Assembly (NCBI GenBank): GCA_000708835.1
Contig: DF236959.1
Location: 404,153 to 468,152 of the forward strand
Source of the DNA: Klebsormidium nitens
Taxonomy: Eukaryota > Streptophyta > Klebsormidiophyceae > Klebsormidiales > Klebsormidiaceae
Reading direction: 5' to 3'
DNA length: 64,000 bases
In this document: positions 49,448-62,117 of the stretch, in pieces
How the letters are laid out: every line of letters starts with the position of its first letter
Position numbering within the stretch: position 1 is the stretch's first letter
Notes under the pieces: generated by a model
What the model was told of the DNA's origin: nothing
Seen by the model: the letters and a program-made list of their open reading frames with translations, nothing else
Database searches by the model: none
Program-made: the position numbers and the translations under genes

Positions 49448-50701
49448 TGCATGAGAAGGTGGCTGACATCGCCACACAGATCGCCAATGAGCCAAGCGTG
49501 GGCCTTTACTATGTGCAACAACATGTCCAAAAGGCTGTTCCGGCGTTGGTTGATGCAAAGGTGCGGAGCATTCACTTGAAGACTGGCATGAGGATCTTCC
49601 TTGCAGCTTGCAAAGTGTTTCAAACTGCTCTGATAGTATGCTTATCCAATGTCAGTGGAGGTAGCAAAAGCCCTCTCCTGATCAAGAGGCCAAATAACCT
49701 ACTTAGTGCTTTCAGAGACGTTGAGAAAGTCAGCTCCTGAATAATCGTATGCTCAGCTGTCAAGGAAGGCCTCTGAGTTCTATTTGGCGATTTTGAACTA
49801 TTCTTCACATATTTTCCTTCCTCTCCAACTTCGGACTGAAATCAGAGCTGCCTTTTACAAAGTCACAGTCTTACTATGACTCCAGAGACAAGTGTTCATT
49901 GTCCTGTGCAGAAGCAAGTTGCCCACGGGCGGGACATTACCAACTTTGTGGGGGAAGACGTGAAAACTGCCACTACCACCATCCAAGGCATGAAAGAAAG
50001 TGGACCGGCCAATCTTGAGCGCATGCGCAAGAACATGGAAAGGGCGTACCAGGCCCTGCCAGCTCTGAAGGCTATGAGAGGGTAAGGTCATTGTGTCTCT
50101 GTTCATTCTGAGAACAACGTTTCGGGAAAGACCAGACTCCAATTTGAATGGTGCAGATCTTCCATATTTCCAGGTTCATCAGTTGCGATATGTTGGATTG
50201 ATTCCACAAATTTGTCTGACCTGGCTCTCGTGAATCGGTTTGAAGCACAAAGCTCGGCGGTCCTGCAAGCGTAGTTGTACTTACATCTTGGTTCCATGCT
50301 GCCATGTGCGCCAGACCCTTTCCATTTTGGGCCTGCTTGACTACCGTCAGGCACGGCCTTCTCTTTCCCATCAATCTCTTTTCATCATATCCTGTTCCTG
50401 GTTCGACGCGCTCTCAACCTGCAGTCCGTATTTGTCACAAATTTCCCCATTATATTTATGCTAGCTGCCTTCTTCATCCTGCAGCCATGCAGGCTCCGCT
50501 CTGCCTACACCTCTGGCTACCCCTCGTGCCACCCCACCTTCCAGCCCCAAGAAGGGGAACAGGTCGCCCTGGAAAGGTTTCAGCGCTGGCAGGCCGCCTA
50601 GTAAAGGGACTGCGTTGAGCATGGCAACCTCACCGGATTTGAACAGGGTAGCGCAATCACTTGCGGGGATCCAAGCCCAAAGTCCGGGCGAGCCGGCATG
50701 A
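49448..50701 (+). CDS. BORC complex subunit 8-like (MEF2BNB-like), three exons found
   Basis: Exons: 49448-49560, 49912-50081 and 50485-50701, in consistent phase, ending in TGA at 50699. The first found exon carries the family core IANEPSVGLYYVQQHVQKAVP, like the ANEPSVALYRLQEHVRRSLP core of animal BORCS8. BORC subunits control lysosome positioning through Arl8; plant homologs are poorly characterised. The second exon is a charged helical segment (GEDVKTATTTIQGMKESG). The last exon codes a Ser/Pro/Gly-rich tail of about 70 residues (ATPRATPPSSPKKGNRSPWK). The 5' part is incomplete: the first found exon starts two bases into a codon, so a short upstream exon must exist, perhaps little more than the start codon. 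Confidence 0.72.
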
Positions 50702-53143
50702 GTGTTGCGTGATGCCACTGGGGCTCAGTCCTGAGCTTTCAAACGGTAAGATTTCGGAATATATTTTTCGAAGGGGGTTTGAAATTGATCAAGCAATTAG
50801 TTCAGTCGGTTGCTGCGCTGAAATGTGCACGGAAGGATCCATTCGGTGCTTCCACATCCCTGATCGCTCGTGTGCCTCTGAATAGATATTTCATTGGCTA
50901 GTTCCTTGGTTGTTGCATCATGACATCCAAATCCACCAGGCTTTTGCGAAGAATTCTGCGACGTCAAGTTGGCTAGGAATACGTGTGCAACATCTTACCT
51001 CACAGGACGCCTTCACTTCGGCCCCTTACGATGCTCTCGACCATTCCAACTAAGTTGATCCATACATAAGGCTTTTCATTATGTGGACAGTTCAGCGGGA
51101 GACCGACCCTCCCTAACAATGATATGATGCCCCTTTCAGGACACAGCCGTTGTTACGACGCCTGCTCGTCAGCAGCAATGAACCAGCGCCGGCCATTATC
51201 CGTGTGCTATGCGACGTCCTTGTTGACCCGCTTGGACGAGGAGCGCGAGCCTGCCTGTTTGCCACGTGGCAGGAGCTGGAGACGCCCCAAGCGGGAGGAT
51301 GCGATGATAAGGAGACTGCGCGAGGGTAAGGACGTAAACACACCTTGAGGTCTCTCTTAGACAATTGGATTCATTCGGCTGCGCTCTCCGGTAGTCCAGC
51401 ATGGTCGGGCAGAGCCGGTGCAACAAGATCGTTTACAATTTCAAACACCATACGATACAGCTTTCCGTACGTCGAACTCATTGGGCCGTTCTGGACGGAA
51501 AGCTGCTTTGCATAACTGAGGCAGACAATCCTGGGAAAGAATGAAGACAAAGTGCCTCCTGCTGCAATTTGCAGTTGATGGGAGCGAAAGAGCTGCAGAA
51601 AGAGCAACCCAAATCCGGAAGCACGACTTGGAGGTGTACTGATGGGTTCACCGATTCCGCTTGCCTGCAACACGTACTTTTTGAAACGCTCTATTCCTTC
51701 CGCTCCCCACCCAACTTACGGGCCATATTGCTGATCAGCGTCCGTTCTGCTCTTTGGGTACAGTAGAATACTTTACCTCTTCAAGAGCGGAGGGTACTCG
51801 AGTTAAGGGCTTTGGTGTCGCAGCTTAGAGGTTCCCCTATCAGAAAAGAAAGTCATCTTGGCTATCTATCCCATGTCAACATTGCATTTGATGGCGCAGC
51901 TTCGAGCTTGCTTTGAATGCTCCATGCAGTACGGTAGCTGCTCAACGGTGCTTGACGTTGCAGCCATGCATGTTTGTCTCTCGAAAACTTTCTTCGGGAA
52001 GGTTGCGAGCTTGTTCATGAACTACTACAGCTTGCATCATGATTGGTTCATCTGTGGTTTCCTTTTACGAGATTTGAGAATCAATTCTTATAAGTAGTCG
52101 CACACGCAATCAGGATATTCATCTTAAAATGTGGCGAAATCTTGAGCAAGGCACATCTATGTATGCCGGAGGCCCTAATTAAGAGTGTTCTTGATAGACG
52201 TTTGAGACAATGATCTGGGCTAGGATTCAATTGAAGAGTCTTCATTGAACATGCTTTTGTTGTCTATCATTGAACAAGCTTTTGTTGTCTTCATCGAACA
52301 TGTGCTTTTGTCTAAGTGCACAAACAAGGAATCAATAACTATGGTCTGGACATGTCGACCATGCATTGAACATAGTCGTGCCTAGCTATACCTATTTCAA
52401 GGGACCTAAGGTGCCAGGTTCTACCATGGCAGTTGGCGGTCGACCCCGCCCCAATACGCGCGGCCGTCATGATTGCGCGCGGCCGGGCGCTGGTTGCTAC
52501 GCGGCCGCGCCCGTCGCGGTGACATGGCTGAATGATATAAGTGCCGTACCCTGACTCCCCAGAGCCTCAGAATCTTGCCACTTGGCCCTGGTGGAAGCAT
52601 TGAAAGTGGATAGTGAATGACGCCATGAAGCTGACTTGTCAACACGCAGTACGTCACAATTATGTTTTAATCTCCGAAACCTAAGCGCGACATCGAAGGA
52701 GGCCAGAGGAACTGTGGCATGCTAGCGTGAAATGCCGTCCTCTCACACTGCACAGGCCGCAGCGACCCTTTCTGAAGGTATTAAAGTCTGATACGGTAAA
52801 CGATCAGAATACTCTTGCACCTTCCGTGGCGTCTGCCAATTTCAAGACCGGCAGCTGGATAAGGGACACTTTGCTGCTTCAGAAGGGACGGGAGAGAAGG
52901 CGCTTCTCAAACGAGTCCAATTGGCAGATGCCAGAGCGCTACTTACAAAGGCCGCAGAACGGAGAGGCGGAGAAGTGAAAAAGGGGAAGTAGAGAGGCAG
53001 ACTCGGAGAAGAGGAGGAGGTTTCAAAGAGGGGGGTCAAGGAAGCGCATTGAGAGGGGGGTAGTTTGCGAATCAGGGCGCCTCAAATAGCTATCTTCGCC
53101 CTATTGCAGGCAGGCGAGCTCTGAAACAATTCTGGTTTCCAGA
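50702..53143. other. Intergenic stretch
   Basis: No supported gene. It contains a three-copy repeat at 52241-52313. The last 100 bp before 53144 should contain the 5' UTR of the invertase gene. Confidence 0.45.
52241..52313. repeat. Imperfect tandem repeat of about 25 bp, three copies
   Basis: TCATTGAACATGCTTTTGT-type units follow one another three times, each with the pattern CAT(T/C)GAACA...CTTTTGTTGTCT, differing by small changes. Confidence 0.7.
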
Positions 53144-56100
53144 ATGGCTTCCCAGTTGCAGAGTTTCGTCCTTGCTGCAGTACTATGCCTTTTCTCTGTG
53201 GGGGCGCTGGGGGGCGGCTCAGCTAATGACGGCAGCTCAGCGTCTGCTATCCCAGCTCGCATGCAAAAGACCAATGTGAAACTGCCCCCCTGGGAAAGTT
53301 TCATCCGTTCCAACGTCACCGCCTCTTGTGCCGACACCACCTCATGGGACCACAAGCGCGCCGCCATGGGGGGGCTCCAGCTGCAGGAGAATGCACCCCT
53401 CAGTGGGAAACGTTCTTGGGAGGGGGTGAGGAGAAAGGTGGTTCCCAGGAACCTGCTGCCGACCTCAGAGGGAGTTCCCATTTCGGCGGTCAAAGTCCCC
53501 AAGAGTGACCCTGCGAGGACAACGTTCCATTTCCAGCCCCCACAGAACTGGATGAACGACCCTAACGGTAGGCGTCTGCACCGATGAATCTAGCTGCATG
53601 GGCCGCTTCTGATTGCCTCTTCTTTGATTGGCAGTCTATGGTTGGCACCAGCATTTTGATCAGCACACTCTGGCAGCTTGTATGTTTTACCAATCTTTGG
53701 TACATCCGTGATAGCTCGAATGTGGTCGTTGACTGGTCGCTTGGCTGGAGTTTGTTCACCTTGGTGATTGGAATTCTGAGGCTTCAGGGCTTGAGCAGTC
53801 ACCGTCGGGGCAATACTTGAAGTCTCGAGTAAGAGACTAGTTTACTGGGCAAGTGTTGGATGCTCTTTCGATCTCCTCCTGCTTTTCCATACATGCCGTG
53901 ACGAAACGTTTCCCAGTCAATAGTCTTGCCACTGTCTTCAATGGTGCAACAAAACTTGAGTCCTGATATAGTGCGACCCAATTATCCTAGTAGGTGGTCC
54001 CTTCCGAAGAAGCTGCCTGTGACATATTGTCATTGAAGTCTTCATCTTTTCGTTGTTGAAGCAGCCCCTTCCTTGAATGGTCATTGAGCGGAGGTGGCTG
54101 AGACCATCTCGGCCTTGACGACTGGAGCAACTCAGAACTCATTCGATTTGTGGGCCTGTGAACTTTGAGCTGTCCTACTATCTTGAGAAGTCACCGACAT
54201 CTTGTGAAAGCGCCTAGAAGAAAGCGTATTTTAGTGAGCAAGCAAACTTGCAAGTGATGACTATGGAGCATGGACGGGGTATTGTAGAAAAGCATTTGTC
54301 GAGAAGGAAGGAACTCTGGCAAAACAAAGAGGAGTTATTGTTTTCTTGCAGGTCCCATGTACTACAACGGGCTGTACCACCAATTTTACCAGGTAACCGA
54401 TTGTTAGGTTTCTTGACCAACGAAGACGCTCAACTAGGAAGTGAAGTTGCTTCACCTCAGGAGCCATCGAAACTTGTCGAAGGTGTATACCAAAGCGTGG
54501 ACTTCTCGATCGATTTGCTTGGAAGGTTCTGCTCTTCTTTGCTTACTGTACAAGGTGATTGCAAGAAAACGTTTCTCTTGAGAAGCCTCTGCAATTGCAG
54601 TCCGTGCGGTACTTCCTCTTCGCTCCTACTGGCTCGTCGAAACCATTCCTGGTTATATCTTCTATCAATTTCTTCTCTCGTTGTAACAAACTCTGGTCCG
54701 CATGATCCTGCGCTCCTTCACGTACTAGAGGCACTCTGCGTCCCTTCCCCTTTCGCCCAACCGTCCAAATTAACCGATTCACAAGTTTCAAATTCCCAGT
54801 AGTAAACTTTAGCTATAGTGAGCTAAGCTGCCTGGAACCTGTGGGGTTAGTTTGGGGGTTTAGGGTCGGAACCGGTGTGGAGCAGGTAATATTGCGGGTT
54901 CGGATTCCGGGTGTCAACATAGGAACTTTCTACTCATAGAGCTCACCCTTGCTAAACTGAAGAGACAGAAGAATGTAGACCGGTTTCGGGCCCCCAGGTC
55001 TAGCTCCCGACTTTTTGTCACACTCTGCCCTCTGCAGTACAACCCGCAAGCCGCAAAGTGGGGCAACATCACGTGGGGCCACACCGTGAGCCGGGACTTG
55101 ATCCACTGGGACTACCTCCCGCTCGCCATCCAGCCCGGGCCGGACTGGTACGACATCCAGGGATGCTGGTCGGTGAGGACCTACCGGTCGCTGAGCGTTT
55201 CTCTACCGGTTGTGGGGCTTAGAATTGTTGACTTTGGGTTCTGCTGATTACAGCAGCCCGATAGATGGTTTAGGTGATGCTTCCGGAGCTCGATCCGTGA
55301 GGTTGTCGAGGCTCTTTACGAGGACAGTTACTGTGGTAGACTCGAAGAAGGAAGTTGCTTTATTCTTGGAGTACGTTTGGGACCTACAGTAGCTTCAAAG
55401 GTGATCTTTCTGCTCAACGCCTGTACACATCCCAGGGACTCGGAAGAAAGCCGAGGAGAAGTAGTTTCAAGGTAAGCAGATCGATGTAGACCAGAAATTG
55501 GTTTCGAGGCAGACCCGAGGTAGACCTCACGAGTAAGCTCTCTGAAATATCCGCGGATTATACTGTACCGATTGTCCGGTTGGGCAGACTCGTATATTCT
55601 TCTTGGCCTGCCCAAATCTGAGAAATCAATGGCCAGATTTTGCCCAAAGTTCCAAATGGAAAACGACTTCCTAATTCTGCTTGCCTGACTGAATTGCCCC
55701 GTGAGAAAACAACAAAAGCACAAATTTGGAGTTTGCCCAAATTTCCAAACGGTTGTAATACGAATTCAAGCTGCCCAAATGCCAAAACATACGAAATTAA
55801 TTGTTGGGCAAAAATCTGCACAACCGGACAATCGGTACGGTAGTAAACTTCCTTTCTCACGGATTGGTAATGCTCTTGGCAGGGCTCCGCCACCATCGTT
55901 CCTGGGAAGGGGCCCGTCGTTGCTTACACGGGCCACAGCAACGCGTCCCAGCAAGTAAGTAACGGTTCTTTCTCGTTCTAGCCCGCTTCAAAGGTATGAA
56001 CCGAAGGAGTCTTTGACGTTGAAGGCAATTCGAACGCGGGAGGTGGGAGATGGCTCTCATGCGCGAAACGGCTTTTGACAGTGGAACAGCATTTGTTGTG

Positions 56101-59100
56101 GCGTCAGGACTCCGAGAGTTATGAAGGCTCTGAAAGGTTTATTTTTTTGGTTCTACAAAATGAAAGGCGACTTCAAGATTCCTGGAGTTTGAGTGACCAA
56201 TTGTCCTTTTCATGTCCGATGAAATACTTTAACCCTAAATTAGTCTTTACGAGGGGTCCGAAGGCTTGCCACTCACATCAAATTTGAAATGCTCTCCATT
56301 TGTTCGTGCTCAACTCTGTCGGTTACTCTATTCCGTCTCTAGATTCTGTGGTTGCCCCACCGGGCTCGCGGTTATCCTGCACCCCACCAACTATTGTACG
56401 ATTGGAATGTACGTTGTGATTTGGTCAACGCCGATCTGGCGGTCCGAGCAATACTGTTGTGGATCGAGATGCGTGCAGCTCCACCGACTGGAGATCTTTG
56501 AGCTAGGATAAAAATCGGCAGTTTCGTACGTTGAGGAGTTACGACCGCGGAGCCCGAAGGGGCGCTTTGCAGAGTTATCTTGGCAGAGAATCTTGGAGGG
56601 AGAAAAGTTGATGTCTTCCCCGGCGGTATTGCAACTTAACGCCAGTGAAGCTCTTGAACAAAGTTTCATTCATCCCTTCGCGCCTTTGTAACGAAGAATT
56701 CACTACGTTCCCCCAGGTACAATGCCTGGCTTACCCTGCTAACCTGAGCGACGCGTACCTAACCACCTGGGTTAAGGACCCCGGTAACCCGGTTCTTGCT
56801 ACGCCTCCCCCCGGGGTTAGCAGCGACAACTTCCGTGACCCGAGCGAAGCGTGGCTGGGATCGGACGGCGTCTGGCGATTCGTGATTGGGATTGCGAATG
56901 GGTCAACTGGGGGAGCGCAGGTAAGACTTGACTCTCTTCGTTCGGTCTTCGGTGGACTGCTTGGACTCGATTTGATTTTCTTTGATCTTCCCCTTTTTCC
57001 TAGTCCTTCGAGCTGCGGTCGTCTCATCGGACGGCGTCTCGCGTTTTGTGATCGGGATTGCAAACGGATGAACGGGGGCGCAAGTGCGTTTTACTTTTTA
57101 CAGTCCGCTTCCGCCGTCGAGTCCAATTTCAGTCAGTTCACCTTGGCTCAGGCTTTTCCTATTCCTCCTTTTTCCGAATCAGACACCTCCAATTGTGTGT
57201 GGCGGATCGTGATCGGGTTGGGAACAGATTGTGAACGGGGCCGGAGCGCAGGTATGGAACCGCTCTTGCCGCTCGGTATACTGCTCACTTTTGATTTTGT
57301 CTCCCCAGTGTGGCGTGTCGCAAGTTCTCTTTTCCGCATGATAATCTCGGACGGCGTGTGGCAGTCCGCCGTCCGTGGAAGTGCGCAGTTGGAATCCGCT
57401 ACAATTGCCTCCCTTACTTCCCCGGAATTCCCGATGTTCCCCGATTGGACATGAGAGTCTTGTCATGGTGTTTCTCTCTAACGGCGTCCCTTGTGCAACG
57501 TCCTGCACATCTTGCTGACATCACTTTGTGCCGCCTCGCTGACGTCATCCCGTCTGCACAGGTGTACAAGAGTATCTACCCAGAGCAAAACAGCCCGCGG
57601 CTGGCGCCCCGCCAAAGCCTGGGCTACGCAAAATTTCTGGTCGCCGTCAATTTCGTCGTCATCTGCTGACGTCATCCCGTCTTTACAGGTATACAAGAGC
57701 ACCAACTGGAGCACGTGGACGGTGGGTCCCCGCCTCGCGTCGCACAACGGCACCGGCATGTGGGAGTGCGTCGACTTCTTCCCGGTCGCCGCGAACAACG
57801 CGACAGGGCTGCCGCTCGCGGTTCTGGCCGGCGACCAGACGGGGCTGACCTACGTGCTCAAGTCGAGCCTGAACGATTTCAGGTGCGCTTCCGTTTGCTT
57901 TGGTAACGGCGGAATGGCCGAATTTGCCGAAAGTTTCTTTCTGGTCGCCGCGAACAACACGGCGGGCTGCCGCTTGCGCGTCTGGGTGGCGACCAGGCGA
58001 GGCTACGTGCTCAAGTCGAGCTTGAACGACTTCAGTTGCTTTTCCGTTCCCTTTTTGAAGTTTGGGCACGGAACGGGCGGAATGGCCGGAATCGTGGAAA
58101 GTTTCTTCCCGGTCGCGAGATTAACGCGACGGGGCTGCCGCTCTCGGTTCTGGGCGGCGACAGGCTGGCTGACCCACGTGCTCAAGTCGAGCTTGAACGA
58201 CTCCAGGTGCGTTTCCGTTTGCTGTCAAAGTTTGGGCGCGGAACGGGCGGAGTGGCGGAAGCGCCGAAAGTTTCTTCCCGGTCGCCGCGAACAACGCCAC
58301 GGGGCTGCCGCTCGCGGCTCTGGGCGGCGATTAGGCGGGGCTGACCTACGTGCTCAAGTCGAGCTTGATTAAGTCTGGTCACTGATTGCCGAGAACGAGA
58401 CTTGGTACGGCCATGCAAGCGGGCATATAGCGGAATTTCTTTGGGATGGTGCATGGGGAATGGTCTCTGAAATACCAAGCATTGACCTGAAAGGAACTTC
58501 GGGTCTATTTCGTGGGTGTTGCAGTCCGGTCTCGTGTCACAGTACTTCTGCAGACGTGTATATTTCCGAACACGTTGAACGTCTGCTTTCGAGATTTCAG
58601 AACTCCAAAGGGCGTCGAATAGTCTCATCTCCAGCTCCCAGACTCTCGTTCCCGACGAATCAATTCCTGACGAGTGTGGACTCCTGATTGGTGTGAATAC
58701 TGACCTTGCCAGGCACGACTACTACATCATGGGCACCTATGACCCGCAGCAGGACGTATTCACACCAATCAACACGATCCAGGATATCGTCACTGGCTTC
58801 GACTTCGTTTACGACTACGGCAGGGTAAGCAAGAGACTTGCTTGCGATGCTTTTGAAGACTTTATGCTGCAGAAAAGCAGTGGAGTTTTAAGAGACAAGC
58901 GGACTTCGAACTCTTTCAGAGGAATTTGGATTCCCCCTATTGAGCGGAGCTTCTCTAAGTCGTTGCTTGCGTTTCTTTCCTAACGTTTCCGACTGCCTTT
59001 GGTCCTGTTCTTCAGCTTTGTGAACTGTCACTTTGCATGCTTCAGAACTCGGCATGTGCTTTTGTATTCCCTCAAAATATCAGAATCAAGTTCGACATGC

Positions 59101-62100
59101 TCGGTGCAGGTTAGCCGCTGTGATCGGATTTTACAAAGCCACGTCGCAAGACCCTGATTCTCTAATCAGTGCCCGTTGATGCGGTGCTCTTCCTCTCGGA
59201 GACGTGTCGGAGACCTGCTACTCACCGGACTGAGACTGAAAGACCTCGAGACTACCCTCTAATCGCAGCAATCACCTCTTCTTCGCAGTACTACGCATCC
59301 AAGTCCTTCTTCGACCCGGTCAAGCAGCGCCGCGTCCTTCTGGGCTGGGCTCTCGAAGCCGACTCCCAAGCGAACGATCTCGCCCGGGGTTGGGCCTCGG
59401 TAATGGCCATCCCGCGGACTATTACCGTCGACCCGGCGACACGTGGCACCAGCCTACTGGTCTACCCGGTGGAGGAGCTGGCGGCGCTCCGCCAGAGCCA
59501 CGTGACGCTCAGCAACTTCACGCTCGCGAGCGGTGACATCGTGCAAATGATTGGCATGGCCGGGAGTAATTTGGATCTGGAGTACACGTTCGAGAAGCCG
59601 GTTCCGGCGCCGGAGATCGTGCAATTAGCGATGGCGCAGCGGAATAGCAGCCTCACGAACGAGAACGTGTGCAGCCCAGGTATGGATCCTCGCTGACTGA
59701 GACGCAGCCAGTTTTTCTTGTTCGCTTTCTGGTTCAAATCTGCACGTGCTCTGCTTGAGGGACACGTCTCTCGCACATAGCTGGACAGCGGGAGTTGACG
59801 TCGCACAAGAATCGGCAGGGCCTCCTGTAGAACCGTGGTCTTTCAATGAGCGTAGGTATCCGCTTCACTCAGTTCCAAAACGAGGCTTCGTATGCTCCAT
59901 TGTGTTGTCCTCTTGCTTCGCGACAAGTCCAGATCCTTAGCGCTAGAGTTAGAAGACCGTTTCAAACCACCCGCAGCGGCCCGCAATTTTTACGATGGCT
60001 TGCCCATAGAGAACGGAGAGGTTCTTCCAATGCGCCCGTTGAAATACTCGTCGGATCCGCCGTAAAGGTAATCCTGTCTTGATAGAGACCGGGATTATTG
60101 CTGGATCCTACTAGCTTCGCGTTTGTTCCCAGCTGGTAAAGCGCTCTCAGAGACGGTATGCCCGCACAGCGACACCGCATAACCAAAAGCTCATAATAAG
60201 CTGACTCGAAACGCAAAATGCTAGCAACCGTCAGGTTCGCGGTCAACTGAAAGCGTGATCTGCACACCTATGAACCAATGAAAAGGTTCCATTTACCCTG
60301 CGGGATAACAGCATTCACTACCCACTTTCGTTGAAGCGCAAAGCCTAACCTGGGCGGACTCAACCCGAAGTTGAGGCGCTGGAGCGATCGCCTCGGTTTC
60401 GGTCAACGCGGAGTAAAATAAAACCTGAAGATGATCTCCCCACCTGTCTTTCAGCCGGAGCCGAGCGCACGGGTTCGGTGGGCCCCTTCGGTGTGAGCGT
60501 GTTGGGTGCGGTGGGCAATCAGGAGTACACGTCCATCTACTTCGAGTACGTCATGGGCGCCGACGGCAACTGGGCGACCAACTTTTGCGCGGACTACACC
60601 CAGTGAGTCGCCGCAAAACACCATATTGATTCCCTAGTTTAGTTGGTCGAGCTGAGAGAATCGTCGAGCTGCTTCAAGTCTCGAAGTTGCGGTGGTCACG
60701 AAGCGCAGTAAACGGGTCCATCTGCTTCGACTTTATTATGGGCGCCAGCGGCAACTGGGCGAACAACTCTGCGCTGACTACGCCCCAGTGAGTCGCCGCA
60801 AACACACCGTTTCTGCCAGGCTGTCCGAGCCGAGAATCATTGTCGAAGTGCTCTAAATATCGCGGAGAATGGTCATTATTGAGTGTGAATCAGTGCGTTG
60901 ACAAATGCTTGTGGAGCTTGCTGTGTGGACAATGGACTTGGACGTATTGCAATGGAGACTCGACCTCAGAGCTCTGCAGCTGGTCGAGCAAATCTTTCGA
61001 GCCGCTCCAGCTTCTGTTTCAACGGGTTGAGCTGCCCGTGAGCGTGCTGTTCCCGCGCTGTCTGTTTCAAATGAGACCGGGCAACGTTGTACTTTTTGGA
61101 TCAACCGACTTGCAGCACTAAAATCGGCTGTTTGTGAAGACTGTGGGCCTTCGAGCTGCGAAATGCTTTGTTGCTCTGAGAAGCCGGTCCGTTCCACATG
61201 AATGGAGCGTCAAAACGGTTTAGACTTCCGCGTCCGATTCTGAGGCCCCGCCAATGTGGGGTTGCCTTTGTGGGCCCGAGAGAATTTCGTTGCTGCATAA
61301 ATCCTCCGACGCTACCCACGAACGGTGGAACTCCTTTCTTGTAGCTATTTCGATTTTGCAGACTCGACGTCTGTCGGAGTGCTGATGATGTGCAACGCGC
61401 CATCGTCTGTGTGCAGTTCGTCGACCCTGACGACCGTCGATAAGCAGATCGACGGCGGGCCTGTTCGCGTCCTGGAAACCGACACAACGCTGACTCTTAG
61501 GATCATCGTAAGCGCGACCTCAGCTACTGTTTACCTTGCTGTTGCCTACTTTTGGCGAGAGTGGGAGAGCTCTCCTTGCAAAGTTATTCTATCTGATTGC
61601 GGGGGTTTGGAATGCTTTGACGTTCTTTTGCTCTATCTTCTTCCGCTTTCTGTGGAAGCTTTCATTCAGAAACTTAAGAAGAAAAAAAATGGGAGAAAGA
61701 AAAAGAAAAACTTGAACATGCTTGCAGTGGTTTCAGGAGCTGCGAATTCGCCGGTGAATAAGCTTCGAGAAGTATATTTGGACACAACGTTCAAGGTTCT
61801 GACGGTTTCGAGTCCCGATTCTGTGCTGAAGACCAATGGTTGAATCCGACTTCTGTTCAGTTCTGTCCACTAACCCCCCCTCCAACTTGTCTTAGTCCCT
61901 TTGAAAACATCGTTCTCTTGTTCCGCAGGTCGACATGTCCATCATCGAGTCGTTTGCGCAGGGCGGCCGTGCTGCGATCACGACACGTGTCTACCCGCAA
62001 GTGGCCAATGACGCCAACTCCCGGGTCGTCGTTTTCAACAACGGCACGGCGCCCGTCAAGCTCCTGCAGCTCGACTCGTACCACATTGGGTCGGTGAAAT

Positions 62101-62117
62101 TCAACCAGCTATTTTGA
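53144..62117 (+). CDS. GH32 acid invertase / beta-fructofuranosidase, eleven exons
   Basis: Exons: 53144-53567, 54352-54392, 55038-55172, 55883-55954, 56717-56920, 57689-57882, 58713-58824, 59289-59679, 60455-60602, 61345-61507 and 61929-62117. All phases fit, giving 690 aa. The enzyme splits sucrose or fructans. A signal peptide-like start ([18 protein letters not shown]) points to the secretory route. The catalytic five-bladed domain shows the nucleophile motif [22 protein letters not shown], the stabiliser motif FRDPSEAW, and the acid/base motif WECVDFFPV. Val in WECVD is typical of vacuolar-type enzymes, where cell-wall types have Pro. [12 protein letters not shown] and the C-terminal beta-sandwich ([13 protein letters not shown]) follow. 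The 61345 acceptor was chosen over one at 61361 because only it keeps the frame. Whether it acts as invertase or fructan exohydrolase cannot be told. Confidence 0.92.
56867..57375 (+). repeat. Decayed duplicates of invertase exon 5 end
   Basis: The exon 5 end (TCGGACGGCGTCTGGCGATT to GCGCAG|GTAAG, 56867-56925) recurs in diverged form at about 57030-57075, 57200-57256 and 57345-57375 within the following intron. Copies have stops or altered frames. The first two keep the GGGGGCGCAAG or GGAGCGCAGGTA splice-junction region. Confidence 0.65.
57535..57612 (+). repeat. Duplicate of invertase exon 6 acceptor and start
   Basis: GCTGACGTCATCCCGTCT, then CACAG|GTGTACAAGAG, matches the genuine exon 6 start region at 57665-57700 (CTTTACAG|GTATACAAGAG). 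The copy diverges after about 12 exon bases. Confidence 0.65.
57765..58375 (+). repeat. Four tandem copies of invertase exon 6 end
   Basis: The original exon end (57765-57890: CCGGTCGCCGCGAACAACGC to AACGATTTCAG|GTGCG) is followed by three diverged copies at about 57912-58055, 58080-58222 and 58250-58375, a period of about 150-165 bp. Each contains the ACGTGCTCAAGTCGAGC block. The first copy has lost the donor (CAG|TTGC); the second keeps CAG|GTGCG. All lie in the intron before exon 7. Confidence 0.8.
60526..60805 (+). repeat. Duplicate of invertase exon 9 end
   Basis: The exon 9 end with donor (TCCATCTACTTCGAGTACG to CAGTGAGTCGCCGC, about 60528-60615) recurs at about 60718-60795 with roughly 80 percent identity and the same CCCAGTGAGTCGCCGCAAA donor context. 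A one-base shift breaks the copy's frame. Confidence 0.75.

Noticed and set aside
57491-58372. A single 293-codon frame across invertase exon 6 and its duplicates
   Set aside because: The frame exists because the duplicates happen to stay open. Protein homology and phase support splicing at 57882, leaving the duplicates intronic.
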